The position numbers were made by a program, and so were the translations under genes. From an uncultured bacterium (GTDB taxonomy: Bacteria > Bacillota > Clostridia > Lachnospirales > Lachnospiraceae), in NCBI GenBank assembly GCA_947643595.1, contig CANRWP010000012.1:1-64000 (forward strand): DNA of 64,000 bases. Direction: 5' to 3'. The notes under the pieces are model-generated. The model did not search any database, was not told the DNA's origin, and worked only from the letters and a program-made list of their open reading frames with translations. Shown here one piece after another: positions 1-8,419 of this stretch (positions within the stretch are counted from its first letter, which is position 1; each line of letters starts with the position of its first letter).

Positions 1-88
1 GTTTTATGAACCCTTATACAAGTGCGTTCAAAAATACACTTTATTTTTCACTCTTATTCTCCTTTTATATTTTTCTGATCTGCTCCGC

Positions 89-1225
89 CTACAGGCAGCT
101 CTGGTAGACAGCCTGAATTTCCTCTCTGCTGAACGGAACGTAACTGTTTTTCAAAAGCCTCTGCTGATTGTCCACCGTGCTCTGCGCGAAAGGAGCGATA
201 TCCTCCTGCACTACACCGTACTCCCGCATTTTTTTCGCGGGAAGCACTCTATCCAACAGTTCTCCCAGAAGATCCACCGCGCTCTCATCACTGTCCGTCC
301 GGCCAAAACCTCCCGCTTCCATATTTTTCTTCAAAATATCCTTCAGCTCATCCAGTCTGCCGCCCGGAGCCTTCTTCTCATACCATCTTAAGACCGGAAC
401 AAAATACTGATAATTGCTCTCGCCATGGGGCACATGATATTTGCCGCCGATGGCATATGCCATCGCATGGACGGCGCCGCAGCCGTTGTTGGAAAACGCG
501 ATGCCCGCCATACAGCTCGCGGTCAGATAATCTTCCGCATCCTCCTTCCATGCCTCCTGCCCTTCTTTCGCGATCCTGCAGTATCCCGCCAGTATCATCT
601 CGATCGCCCTGACAGAATACATTTCGGAAAATACGCTGGCCGCAGGATTCAGGTAGGATTCCACCGCATGAACCAGAGCGTCTATGGAACTGGTGGCAAA
701 CACTTTATACGGAAGACTTCCCAGAAATTCCGGAATCAGCACCGCCTTGTCCGCAAACATACCCGCAGAGACCATCCCCTGCTTTGTCCCCAACTTCGTT
801 CTGTTTAAAACCGCGATATTCGTGACCTCGCTGCCCGTGCCGCAGGTCGTCGGTACGATAATCAGTTCCTTTCCCTTTTTCAGAGAAGCCATCTTATCGT
901 ACATATCATCGATGTCCTTTCCTCCCTCCAGCACCAGCACTTTGGCGATATCAATGATCGTACCGCCGCCCACGGCTATGATTCTCCTGGCATCGTATTT
1001 TTTGACTTCCTTCAGAATAGCTTCCGCCATAATGTCCGTAGGCTCTCCCGCACCGAACTTTTCCTGATAGATCACACCGCACTTTAAATTCTCCGCCGCC
1101 ATAATGGGATGATAAATATACTCGTTTGTCAAGATCACATCCCGCTCATCCAGAGCATAATCCGCCGCAAACTCTCTGAACGTACCATAGGACTGAATTT
1201 CGGGTCTGATCAAAATCTGTTTCAT
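89..1225 (-). CDS. Iron-containing alcohol dehydrogenase, 4-hydroxybutyrate dehydrogenase-like
   Basis: A 378-residue group III (iron) alcohol dehydrogenase. It resembles the clostridial 4-hydroxybutyrate dehydrogenase subgroup along its whole length, with the same ILTNEY and QEKFGAGEPTD N-terminal blocks. The NAD-binding motif GGGTIIDIAK lies near residue 87 and PTTCGTGSEVTN near 126. Metal-site histidines lie in SSIDALVHAVESY and in GAVHAMAYAIGGKYHVPHGESN. It would interconvert an aldehyde and an alcohol with NAD(P)H in the cytoplasm. Last gene of the minus-strand catabolic operon; its ATG overlaps the stop of the upstream cupin by 4 bases and GGAGG precedes it. The true substrate is not fixed by the sequence: reduction of the short aldehyde released by the transketolase is an inference from context. 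Confidence 0.85.
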   Translation of the reverse strand: MKQILIRPEIQSYGTFREFAADYALDERDVILTNEYIYHPIMAAENLKCGVIYQEKFGAGEPTDIMAEAILKEVKKYDARRIIAVGGGTIIDIAKVLVLEGGKDIDDMYDKMASLKKGKELIIVPTTCGTGSEVTNIAVLNRTKLGTKQGMVSAGMFADKAVLIPEFLGSLPYKVFATSSIDALVHAVESYLNPAASVFSEMYSVRAIEMILAGYCRIAKEGQEAWKEDAEDYLTASCMAGIAFSNNGCGAVHAMAYAIGGKYHVPHGESNYQYFVPVLRWYEKKAPGGRLDELKDILKKNMEAGGFGRTDSDESAVDLLGELLDRVLPAKKMREYGVVQEDIAPFAQSTVDNQQRLLKNSYVPFSREEIQAVYQSCL

Positions 1226-1632
1226 CGCTGTTTTTCCTCCTGTCCCTTAAATTCATCAAAATCAAAGTCTTCGTAAAACGTATATTCAATGGCGGAGAGC
1301 TGTGGCGCATAAAAACATGCCAGTTTTAACGGCTCATCCCCCGTGTTCCAGACCATATGCGGAACCTCCTGCGGAAACAGCAGCACGGATCCCGGTCTCA
1401 GTTCAAACAATTCTTTTCCCACTTTTGCTCTCCCTGACCCGGAAACCACATAGATGGTCTCCTCCCCGTTGTCATGAGCGTGAGCCGGTTTTGCCCTCGC
1501 CCCCGGCTCATACACCGTAATACAGATGGAACTGTACTGCCCGCCTGTGGTTTCCGGAGTCTGCACCCATGTCACCGTCCTGCCAGGCATCTGTTTTTTA
1601 AACATATTCTCTTCATGTGCCAGTAAATTCAT
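1222..1632 (-). CDS. Small cupin-domain protein
   Basis: A 136-residue single-domain cupin. Metal-site motif 1 is seen as HAHDNGEE (about residues 51-58) and motif 2 as PQEVPHMVWN (about 87-96). Proteins of this size are either sugar or keto-acid isomerases/epimerases or small-molecule sensors. Coupled by a 4-base overlap to the downstream iron dehydrogenase and 3 bases from the upstream zinc dehydrogenase, so it belongs to the same pathway. It is only distantly similar to the other cupin of the operon at 4550-4933. Function is not assigned. Confidence 0.75.
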   Translation of the reverse strand: MNLLAHEENMFKKQMPGRTVTWVQTPETTGGQYSSICITVYEPGARAKPAHAHDNGEETIYVVSGSGRAKVGKELFELRPGSVLLFPQEVPHMVWNTGDEPLKLACFYAPQLSAIEYTFYEDFDFDEFKGQEEKQR

Positions 1633-1635
1633 CTT

Positions 1636-2664
1636 TCAGTTCCCCACTTTCACAAGTACTTTAAACGCGTCTTTACATTTTTCCGCATATTCAAACGCTT
1701 CTGTCACTTCTTCCAAGTCAAACACTCTGCTGATCAGTTTATCCAGCTTTTCGTCCAGCACTCCGTCGATCACCATACGGACGGCTCCGCCAAAATTGTA
1801 CTGGTTGTGAATGCGCACCCCCTGGATCCGGAGTTCCTTCGCAAATACTTTTCCCGTATCCACCGGGTAAGGTCCCTTTGTCATGGCGATCTGAACGATC
1901 GTTCCGGTATTTTTCACGTAATCCACAAGTGTCGTGACGGCGTTTGGAACACCTGCCGCCTCAAATCCGATATCGTACATCCTCCCGCCATTCACGGAAA
2001 GAAGCTTCTCCTCAAAATCCGCTGCCACAGGGTCAAGGGCGATAAATCCGAACTCCTCCGCCAGTTTTCTTCTGCTCTCCACCACCTCGGAGACAACCAC
2101 CCTGCCTGCCCCGCTCCTCTGAGCCACAAGACCGATCAGAAGACCGATGGGACCGCCGCCGATCACCAGCACGTTTTCCCCCACCTGCATGCCGCTCATC
2201 CGGACATCATGTACCGCGACAGCCAGAGGCTCTATCAAAGCCGCGCGCTTCAGATCGATGTCTTTCGGTATGGCAAACAGCTTTTTTGTCTTCACTTTCA
2301 CATATTCCGCGAAGCCGCCGTCCGCATGCACTCCGATGATCTTCAGCTGAACGCAGGCATTGTCCTCCCCCTTCGCGCAGGAGTCGCAGATGCCGCAGGT
2401 TATCAGTTCCTGAGCCGCCACCGTATCGCCGATCTCAAACTGTTCACTGCCTTCCCCTTTTATCTCCACCAGTTCCCCCACAAACTCATGTCCGGGAATT
2501 CTGGGGAACGTTGCCGTGGGATGATGCCCGTGCAGGACATGTATATCCGTTCCGCAGATGCCGATATACTGTACCCGGATCAGCGCTTCCCCTTCCCCGA
2601 TCACCGGTTTTTCTCTTTCCACCAAATGCATCTTTTCCGGATGCTCAATCACCAATGCTTTCAT
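1636..2664 (-). CDS. Zinc-dependent medium-chain dehydrogenase (sorbitol/threonine dehydrogenase type)
   Basis: A 342-residue MDR-superfamily dehydrogenase. The catalytic zinc site is seen as CGTDIHVLHG and PGHEFVGEL; the structural zinc lobe has four cysteines in CGICDSCAKGEDNAC; the Rossmann motif is VIGGGPIGLLIG near residue 170. Such enzymes oxidise a secondary alcohol of a polyol, sugar acid or hydroxy amino acid to the ketone with NAD+. A GTG three codons upstream is possible, but the ATG at 2664 is better placed behind the GAGGAGAGGG ribosome site. It sits just after the transketolase halves and may make or consume the ketose that they use. Third such enzyme in the operon. Confidence 0.88.
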   Translation of the reverse strand: MKALVIEHPEKMHLVEREKPVIGEGEALIRVQYIGICGTDIHVLHGHHPTATFPRIPGHEFVGELVEIKGEGSEQFEIGDTVAAQELITCGICDSCAKGEDNACVQLKIIGVHADGGFAEYVKVKTKKLFAIPKDIDLKRAALIEPLAVAVHDVRMSGMQVGENVLVIGGGPIGLLIGLVAQRSGAGRVVVSEVVESRRKLAEEFGFIALDPVAADFEEKLLSVNGGRMYDIGFEAAGVPNAVTTLVDYVKNTGTIVQIAMTKGPYPVDTGKVFAKELRIQGVRIHNQYNFGGAVRMVIDGVLDEKLDKLISRVFDLEEVTEAFEYAEKCKDAFKVLVKVGN

Positions 2665-2681
2665 TTTCCGCACCCTCTCCT

Positions 2682-3644
2682 CTATTTCCTCATCCGCACT
2701 TTTTCCACGGCCGCCACTATATTTTCCGCTTTCAGTTCAAATCTTTCCGCCAGATAATCCACCGGTCCCACCTCGCCGAACTGATCCTGTACACCGACCA
2801 TTTCCACTGGTACGGGACTGTTTTTCACGAGAGCTTCCGCCACCGCACTGCCAAGACCGTTGATCACATTATGGTTTTCCGCCGTAACGATGGCTCCGGT
2901 CTCCCTGGCTGCCTTTACCACCGCCTCCGTATCGAGCGGTTTCCAGGTGAACATATTCAGCACCCGCGCACCAATTCCTCTCACGCTCAGTTCCTCCGCC
3001 GCCTTCAAAGCCTCCGCCACACAATACCCGGAAGCGATGATCGTCACATCCTTACCTTCCCGAAGCGTTACCGCTCTGCCGATCTCAAAGGTGGAGCCGT
3101 CCTCATAGATCCTGACGGACTGTTTCCGCACCAGTCTCATATAATGCATGCCGTAGACACCGGAGATCTGACGGATGATGTCCGCCAGCATCACCGTGTC
3201 CGTCGGCTCTAAAACTGTCATCTCGGGAATTCCCCTCATAATGCCCATATCCTCAAAAGGCATATGGGTGCCGCCGTTTAAGGCCGCCGTAATGCCGGGA
3301 TCGGATCCCACCAGCTTTACATTTAATTTGGCATAGGCGCCGGACACGAAAACCTGATCACAGGCCCTCCGGGTGATAAAAGGGGCAAACGTATGTACAA
3401 ATGGAACCTTCCCCACCGCGGAAAGTCCTGCCGCAACCCCCACCATATTTGCTTCCTGGATCCCACAGTCTACCGTCTGCTCCGGAAATTTTTGTAAAAA
3501 GGGCTTTGTCCCCATCGCTCCCATCAGATCCGCGTCGAGAACAATGATATCCTTATTCTTTTCCGCCAGTTCCATCAGCGTATCGCAGAACACTTTCCGC
3601 ATTTCCACCGGATCATCATAGGGCTTTTCTGCTAATTTATACAT
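2682..3644 (-). CDS. Transketolase, C-terminal subunit
   Basis: Pyrimidine-binding and C-terminal domains of a split transketolase (320 residues). Seen: the region GIQEANMVGVAAGLSAVGKVPFVHTFAPF, which carries the conserved glutamate that activates the thiamine diphosphate, and the C-terminal IASGYCVAEALKAAEEL. It pairs with the thiamine-binding half at 3664-4503 to move a two-carbon ketol unit from a ketose to an aldose. The open frame extends 6 codons upstream to a GTG, but AGGAGGAG lies over that codon and 7 bases before the ATG at 3644, so 3644 is preferred. Follows the N-terminal half directly, as in other two-gene transketolases. Confidence 0.93.
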   Translation of the reverse strand: MYKLAEKPYDDPVEMRKVFCDTLMELAEKNKDIIVLDADLMGAMGTKPFLQKFPEQTVDCGIQEANMVGVAAGLSAVGKVPFVHTFAPFITRRACDQVFVSGAYAKLNVKLVGSDPGITAALNGGTHMPFEDMGIMRGIPEMTVLEPTDTVMLADIIRQISGVYGMHYMRLVRKQSVRIYEDGSTFEIGRAVTLREGKDVTIIASGYCVAEALKAAEELSVRGIGARVLNMFTWKPLDTEAVVKAARETGAIVTAENHNVINGLGSAVAEALVKNSPVPVEMVGVQDQFGEVGPVDYLAERFELKAENIVAAVEKVRMRK

Positions 3645-3663
3645 GCTAAACTCCTCCTGCACA

Positions 3664-4503
3664 TTAATATGAATCTATTGCTGCCTGCATCTCGGCAAGA
3701 GCCTCTTTCAGCTCTTCCTCATTCAGGCCTCTGCTGTGACTTCCCACCTGATTTGCCGATCTGCTCCAGCCGTTGCCCTTCACCGTATTCAATACGATCA
3801 TGGAAGGCTTCTCAGACTGTGCTTTCGCGCGCTCAATGGCTTCGTCGATCGCCGCCACATCATGGCCGTCAACACTCTGGGCATACCAGCCAAATTCCTC
3901 AAATTTCTTTGCCACATCGCCCAGTTTACAGATTTCATCCGTGGGTCCGTCCAGCTGCAGCTTATTGTAGTCCACAAAGCCGATCAGATGGGAGAGCTTT
4001 CTGTGTCCCGCAAAGAGAGCCATCTCCCAGACCTGTCCTTCGTTGATTTCTCCATCGCCGAAAGCCACGTATACATAGTTATCTTTGCCGTCCATCTGAA
4101 AGCCAAGCGCAATCCCCGCCGCCGCGGAAGCTCCCTGACCGAGGGATCCGCAGGTCATATCAACCCCCGGCGTCTTGGTTCTGTCCACATGACTCGGCAG
4201 TTTCGTATGCGGCCTGTTTAAAGTCGCAAGCTCTTCCACCGGCATAAACCCTTTTAAGGCAAGTGTGGAATACAGGGCGGGCCCTGCATGTCCCTTGGAC
4301 AAAATAAACCAGTCCCTGTCCTCCCACTGCGGATTTTTCGGATCGTATTTCATCTGGTTACAGTAAAGCACCGAGAGCAGATCCGTGACGGACAGCGAAC
4401 CTCCCAGATGTCCTATCCCCAGACCGGCGATCATTTTTACCACTTCCATCTGGATTCGCCTGGAAAAGATATTCATCTCCCTAATCTTTTCAACATTTAA
4501 CAT
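3664..4503 (-). CDS. Transketolase, N-terminal (thiamine diphosphate-binding) subunit
   Basis: 279 residues with the thiamine diphosphate fold. Seen: SKGHAGPALYSTLALKG near residue 70 and the binding motif GDGEINEGQVWEMA near 150 with the downstream VDYNKLQLDG, as in bacterial split transketolases. AGGAGGAAGGAAC precedes the ATG. Works as a heteromer with the gene just downstream. Placed between the importer genes and dehydrogenases rather than in a pentose phosphate cluster, so a dedicated catabolic substrate is likely. Known dedicated split transketolases include those of apiose and sulfoquinovose breakdown, but the partner genes of those pathways are absent here. Confidence 0.94.
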   Translation of the reverse strand: MLNVEKIREMNIFSRRIQMEVVKMIAGLGIGHLGGSLSVTDLLSVLYCNQMKYDPKNPQWEDRDWFILSKGHAGPALYSTLALKGFMPVEELATLNRPHTKLPSHVDRTKTPGVDMTCGSLGQGASAAAGIALGFQMDGKDNYVYVAFGDGEINEGQVWEMALFAGHRKLSHLIGFVDYNKLQLDGPTDEICKLGDVAKKFEEFGWYAQSVDGHDVAAIDEAIERAKAQSEKPSMIVLNTVKGNGWSRSANQVGSHSRGLNEEELKEALAEMQAAIDSY

Positions 4504-4549
4504 TGTTCCTTCCTCCTGCTGTACTTCTCAGCTTTATCTTTTTCATTTT

Positions 4550-4933
4550 TTATCGCTCTTCTATATCCAAAAACCTCTTTTCCGGTCCCGGCGGCGAATA
4601 CACCCAGTACAGTCTGAGCTGCTCTGTCCCGGTATTGGTAAAGGTATGGGGTTCCCCCTTTTCTATGGCGATCAGATCGCCCGCTTCCACCGTCACTTCC
4701 ACGCCGCCCACTTTTCCGATCCCGGTGCCCTGCACCACAAAGATCAATTCTTCGCTGTCCGGGTGCGCATGCTCCTCATGTATCTTACCCGGATCGATCA
4801 ATGCCATGCCGCAGCCGTAGGCATCCCGCTTTGCTCTGGAATGGGGAGAGGCAAACAACTTGATGAGGCGTTCATTGACCGTTCCCTCATTGATCACTTT
4901 ACCCTTAACGCTTTCCACCGAAAATTGATACAT
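4550..4933 (-). CDS. Small cupin-domain protein
   Basis: 127-residue single cupin. Metal ligands are seen in HEEHAHPDSEELIFVVQG (two or three histidines plus glutamate, about residues 52-69) and in GEPHTFTNTG. Could be an isomerase/epimerase or a ligand-binding accessory enzyme. Start is ambiguous: an upstream ATG at 4945 lies only about 2 bases behind AAAGGAG, while the ATG at 4933 lies 13 bases behind it; neither spacing is ideal. Positioned between the ABC ATPase and the transketolase genes of the operon. No specific function is assigned. Confidence 0.72.
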   Translation of the reverse strand: MYQFSVESVKGKVINEGTVNERLIKLFASPHSRAKRDAYGCGMALIDPGKIHEEHAHPDSEELIFVVQGTGIGKVGGVEVTVEAGDLIAIEKGEPHTFTNTGTEQLRLYWVYSPPGPEKRFLDIEER

Positions 4934-4954
4934 AACAACAACCATTCTCCTTTC

Positions 4955-5659
4955 TCATATTCCCAGATATGCTTTTTTCAGCCCTTCATCCTGCAGAAGT
5001 TTTTTGCCCACATCCTGCATCACGACAACGCCGTTTTCGATCACATAGCCCCAGTCGGATGCTGCCAGTGTCTTTCCCACATTCTGTTCCACGATCAGAA
5101 CCGCCGTTCCTCTGCTGCGGACCATCTCAATCGTCTGAAACATCTCATTCACCAGAATCGGCGCAAGCCCCCAGGAGGGTTCGTCCATGATCAGCAGTTT
5201 CGGTTTTCCCATCAACGCCCGGGCAGTCGCCACCATCTGCTGTTCCCCGCCGGAGAGCGTACCCGTGAGCTGTTTTCTCCTCTCCTTCAGCCGGGGGAAA
5301 ATTTCAAACATTTCTTCCATGCTTTCTTTTCTGTGCTTTTTTGCCTCCTTTGTGCAGGAGCCGATATCCATATTTTCCTCTACTGTCATATTGGGAAACA
5401 GCTGACGTCCTTCGGGCACCAGGCAGACTCCCTTCTGCATAATCTTATCCGGTGCAAGTCCGGTCAGTTTTTCACCGTCAAACTCCACCGTGCCGCTTGT
5501 GGTCGCGATCAGACCGGTGATCGCCTTGATCAGCGTACTTTTCCCCGCGCCGTTGCCGCCTACGATCGCTACGATCTTTTCGTCAGGCACTTCCATGGAA
5601 ATACCATGAACGATCTCACCGCCGTTATATCCGGTTCGCAATTCATTTATTTTCAGCAT
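4955..5659 (-). CDS. livF: Branched-chain amino acid-type ABC transporter ATPase LivF
   Basis: 234-residue ATPase of the HAAT family. Walker A GGNGAGKSTLIKAI, signature LSGGEQQMVATARAL, Walker B LLIMDEPSWGLAP and the H-loop region VEQNV are visible in order. The ATG at 5659 is chosen because GGGGAGGA lies 8 bases upstream and LivF proteins begin with this MLKINEL-type segment; the frame is open further upstream without support. It overlaps the end of LivG by 17 bases, indicating translational coupling. With LivG it energises uptake through LivH and LivM. Confidence 0.95.
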   Translation of the reverse strand: MLKINELRTGYNGGEIVHGISMEVPDEKIVAIVGGNGAGKSTLIKAITGLIATTSGTVEFDGEKLTGLAPDKIMQKGVCLVPEGRQLFPNMTVEENMDIGSCTKEAKKHRKESMEEMFEIFPRLKERRKQLTGTLSGGEQQMVATARALMGKPKLLIMDEPSWGLAPILVNEMFQTIEMVRSRGTAVLIVEQNVGKTLAASDWGYVIENGVVVMQDVGKKLLQDEGLKKAYLGI

Positions 5660-6380
5660 TATCAAAATCCTCCCCAAGATATGCGCTGACCGCGCGTTTA
5701 TCGTTCGCAACCTCTTCCGGTGTCCCTTCCACCAGCTTCTCTCCCCGGTGGAGAATATAGATCTTATCGCACAGGGACATGATCGTCTTAATATCATGTT
5801 CGATGATGATGATCGTGACGCCGGAGTCCCGGACTTTGCGGCAGGTATCCACCAGCTCCAGTTTCTCCTGGGGATTACAGCCCGCCATCACCTCATCCAA
5901 AAGGATCAGCTTTGGTTCCACCGCAAGGGCGCGGGCAATTTCGAGCTTCTTTTTATCCACCGTCGTGGTGCTCGCCGCCTTCATATCCAGATCGCAGGTC
6001 ATCCCCACAAGTTCCGCTGTCTTTCTCGCCTTCTCCTCCACTTCCTTCGTCTTGCTGATGTGCAGGAATCCTCCCACCATGATATTCTGTAAAACCGACA
6101 TATCGCCGAAGGGTTTTGTCACCTGGAAGGTTCTCGCCAGCCCCATTTTTGCCATATCCTCCGTCTTTGCGGCCGTGATATCCTTATCATTAAAGTAGAT
6201 CTTCCCGCTGGTCGGATGATAATAGTTTGCGATCATATTAAACAGTGTCGTCTTTCCCGCACCGTTCGGTCCGATCAGTCCCACAATGGAACCTTCTTCG
6301 ATCTCACCGCAGAAATCATTCACCGCCGTCAGGCCGCCAAACTGTTTTGTGACATGCTCCATCTTTACAATAACTGACAC
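5643..6380 (-). CDS. livG: Branched-chain amino acid-type ABC transporter ATPase LivG
   Basis: 245-residue ATPase with Walker [15 protein letters not shown], the LivG-specific stretch [10 protein letters not shown], and Walker [14 protein letters not shown]. The signature region is [14 protein letters not shown], which lacks the canonical LSGGQ, as is common in LivG. Starts with GTG 8 bases after AAGGAG. Partner of LivF. Liv-type systems carry amino acids but also urea, amides, aromatic acids and other polar metabolites, so the name does not fix the substrate. Confidence 0.95.
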   Translation of the reverse strand: MSVIVKMEHVTKQFGGLTAVNDFCGEIEEGSIVGLIGPNGAGKTTLFNMIANYYHPTSGKIYFNDKDITAAKTEDMAKMGLARTFQVTKPFGDMSVLQNIMVGGFLHISKTKEVEEKARKTAELVGMTCDLDMKAASTTTVDKKKLEIARALAVEPKLILLDEVMAGCNPQEKLELVDTCRKVRDSGVTIIIIEHDIKTIMSLCDKIYILHRGEKLVEGTPEEVANDKRAVSAYLGEDFDNAENK

Positions 6381-6399
6381 TCCTGTTTCTCCTTTCGTA

Positions 6400-7422
6400 T
6401 TAATCCTTCGCTTTTCTCTTTATTCTGCCGAATATCTTCTCTTCCGCTTTCTGCAGTATCGACACCACATGTTCGCCAAAACCGTGGGGCATAAAATAGA
6501 CCACCAGCATCATGACTACGCCGTAGAGAAACAGATTCAGCCCTGACATCTGCCCCGCAAATTTCGCGGACAGCATCTCTGACAAAGGTACCAGTATAAT
6601 GGCGCCGATGATGGGACCCATCACGGTTCCCTGCCCGCCGATCAGCGCGATCAGTGCGACCTGCACGGAGAGATCATAGCTGAAAATACGGTCGGGTCCG
6701 ATGTAGCGGAAATACTGTGCATAAAATGTACCTGCGATGGAAATCATAAAACAGCTGATCGCCATGGCTATCAGTTTATACTTTGTCACATTGATTCCCA
6801 GGCTCTTTGCCGCATCGTCATCACTTCTGATCGCTACCAGATAATATCCAAGCTTGCTCTCTGACATCCGGTATGTGACAAAGAGTCCGATCACCATCAG
6901 TGCAAAAGCGATATAAAAATAGGACAGTTTACTGGAAAACTCGAACATCACCGCCTGATTGCCGGTCTGTGACAAAGACCAGCCGGAACCGCCCTTAATG
7001 GGAACAGGTCCCAGAGACTCCGTGTTGGAAATAAAGGTTCCCAGAAGTTCCACTATGGCAATAGAGGAAAGCGTGAAATAAGGCCCTTTCAGCCGGAAAG
7101 TCGGATAGCTGATGATCACGCCGAGACACATGGCAACCGCAGCTCCCACGATCATACCGATCCAGGGGGAAACACCTTTTGTCTCCAGTATGATCGTGGA
7201 AATATAACCGCCGATTCCCATATAGACCGAGTGGCCCAGCGACATGGTACCCGCGTATCCGCATATAAAATTCCAGGCGATGGCCGCATAGGCGTAATAG
7301 CATACCAGAACCAGAATACCCTGCCAGTAAAGGCCGGAGAAAAGCGGTACGACTGCAAGTATGATCAGTGCCAGCCAAACGAAAAATTTTCCTTTAAATA
7401 TCGAATTTCCTTTATAAGTCAT
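6400..7422 (-). CDS. livM: Branched-chain amino acid-type ABC transporter permease LivM
   Basis: 340-residue polytopic membrane protein of the LivM family, with about 9-10 hydrophobic segments and the conserved [25 protein letters not shown] block near residue 45 and [13 protein letters not shown] near 265. The frame starts at a TTG (7431), but GTGAGGA adjoins that codon, so the ATG at 7422 is preferred. Forms the channel with LivH. In-operon position between LivH and LivG is the standard order. Confidence 0.94.
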   Translation of the reverse strand: MTYKGNSIFKGKFFVWLALIILAVVPLFSGLYWQGILVLVCYYAYAAIAWNFICGYAGTMSLGHSVYMGIGGYISTIILETKGVSPWIGMIVGAAVAMCLGVIISYPTFRLKGPYFTLSSIAIVELLGTFISNTESLGPVPIKGGSGWSLSQTGNQAVMFEFSSKLSYFYIAFALMVIGLFVTYRMSESKLGYYLVAIRSDDDAAKSLGINVTKYKLIAMAISCFMISIAGTFYAQYFRYIGPDRIFSYDLSVQVALIALIGGQGTVMGPIIGAIILVPLSEMLSAKFAGQMSGLNLFLYGVVMMLVVYFMPHGFGEHVVSILQKAEEKIFGRIKRKAKD

Positions 7423-7434
7423 TATCTGCAATCC

Positions 7435-8328
7435 TCACTTTCTTTTCCTGCGGCCCAGAAGACCGTCCGGTTTCAGGATCAAAACTACCAGAAATACCGC
7501 GAACGACAGCATGGAAGCCATGGTTGACGGAATAAACTGTGCAGCCACCTGTTCTATCAGCCCGAAGATCATACCTCCGACAATGGCTCCTGGTATACTT
7601 CCGAGCCCGCCCAGCACAACGATCATAAAAGATTTTGTACCGAAAACATTTCCCACAGACGGAGATACCAGATAGAAGGAGGACATCGCCGCTCCCGCGA
7701 TGGCCAGAGCCGCCGTACCCAGTCCGAAAGCGATTCCGTAAGTTGTATGCACATCCACACCGCAGAGAGCCGCCGCGTCACGGTTCTGGGAGACAGCACG
7801 GATCCTCTTTCCCAGTTCCGTCTTATTGATGATGAACCAGAGCCCGAAAGCCACAACGAAACACAATAGAAAGGCGATCAGCCTGGAATACTGTGTCACA
7901 AAGCTGTTGTCGAAAGCCCTGAAGTAATTCTTGTAGGACCAGGTGTTCAATGTCTTATACCGCGATGTATAGATCATCAGATAGAGATTGCAGATCGCAT
8001 AGTCCAGCCCTATGGTGAAGAGCATCACACTGGTAGGCTCCAGCACACTGGCGCTCTCACGGATCAGCAATGGGCGGATCACCACTTTCTGCAGAAGGAA
8101 GCCTATGATGAAAAACGCCGGCGCAATGACAAACATTGCAAAAAACGGATCGACATTGAAACGGGTAAACAGTTCATAATATGCGAAGGCAGAAGCCATC
8201 AGCATTGCGCCGTGAGAAAAATTGATGATGCGCACAACGCCGAAGATCACACTCAGACCGACAGCTATCAGACTGTACGCCCCGCCAAGGATCAATCCAT
8301 GTAAAATCGCTATTAATATATTGTTCAT
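7435..8328 (-). CDS. livH: Branched-chain amino acid-type ABC transporter permease LivH
   Basis: 297-residue membrane permease with about 8 hydrophobic segments, the N-terminal GLILGGAYSLIAVGLSVIFGVVRIINFSHG block, and the conserved VLGGLGSIPGAIVGG near the C-terminus. The second ATG (8328) lies 7 bases behind AAAGGAA; the first ATG (8334) is too close to it. Paired with LivM. A long stem-loop separates this gene from the binding-protein gene upstream. Confidence 0.94.
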   Translation of the reverse strand: MNNILIAILHGLILGGAYSLIAVGLSVIFGVVRIINFSHGAMLMASAFAYYELFTRFNVDPFFAMFVIAPAFFIIGFLLQKVVIRPLLIRESASVLEPTSVMLFTIGLDYAICNLYLMIYTSRYKTLNTWSYKNYFRAFDNSFVTQYSRLIAFLLCFVVAFGLWFIINKTELGKRIRAVSQNRDAAALCGVDVHTTYGIAFGLGTAALAIAGAAMSSFYLVSPSVGNVFGTKSFMIVVLGGLGSIPGAIVGGMIFGLIEQVAAQFIPSTMASMLSFAVFLVVLILKPDGLLGRRKRK

Positions 8329-8345
8329 GCTCATTTCCTTTCACT

Positions 8346-8393
8346 GCAGGCCGTACAGGGGGAGGAGGGACTTTTCTCCTCCCTGCCGGCTGC
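8346..8393 (-). other. Intercistronic stem-loop between binding-protein and permease genes
   Basis: GGGAGGAG (8360-8367) pairs with CTCCTCCC (8376-8383), and the pairing extends outward to GCAG/CTGC-type ends with a few bulges. In the direction of the operon there is no U-tract after the hairpin, so it is more likely an RNA-stabilising or partial attenuating hairpin than a full terminator. Such hairpins commonly keep binding-protein mRNA levels above those of the permease genes downstream. Confidence 0.6.
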
Positions 8394-8419
8394 TTTTTTG
8401 TCCTTCTGTACTTTGCAAA

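Noticed and set aside
4385-5689. 434-codon open frame on the plus strand
   Set aside because: Antisense to the cupin and livF; no motifs.
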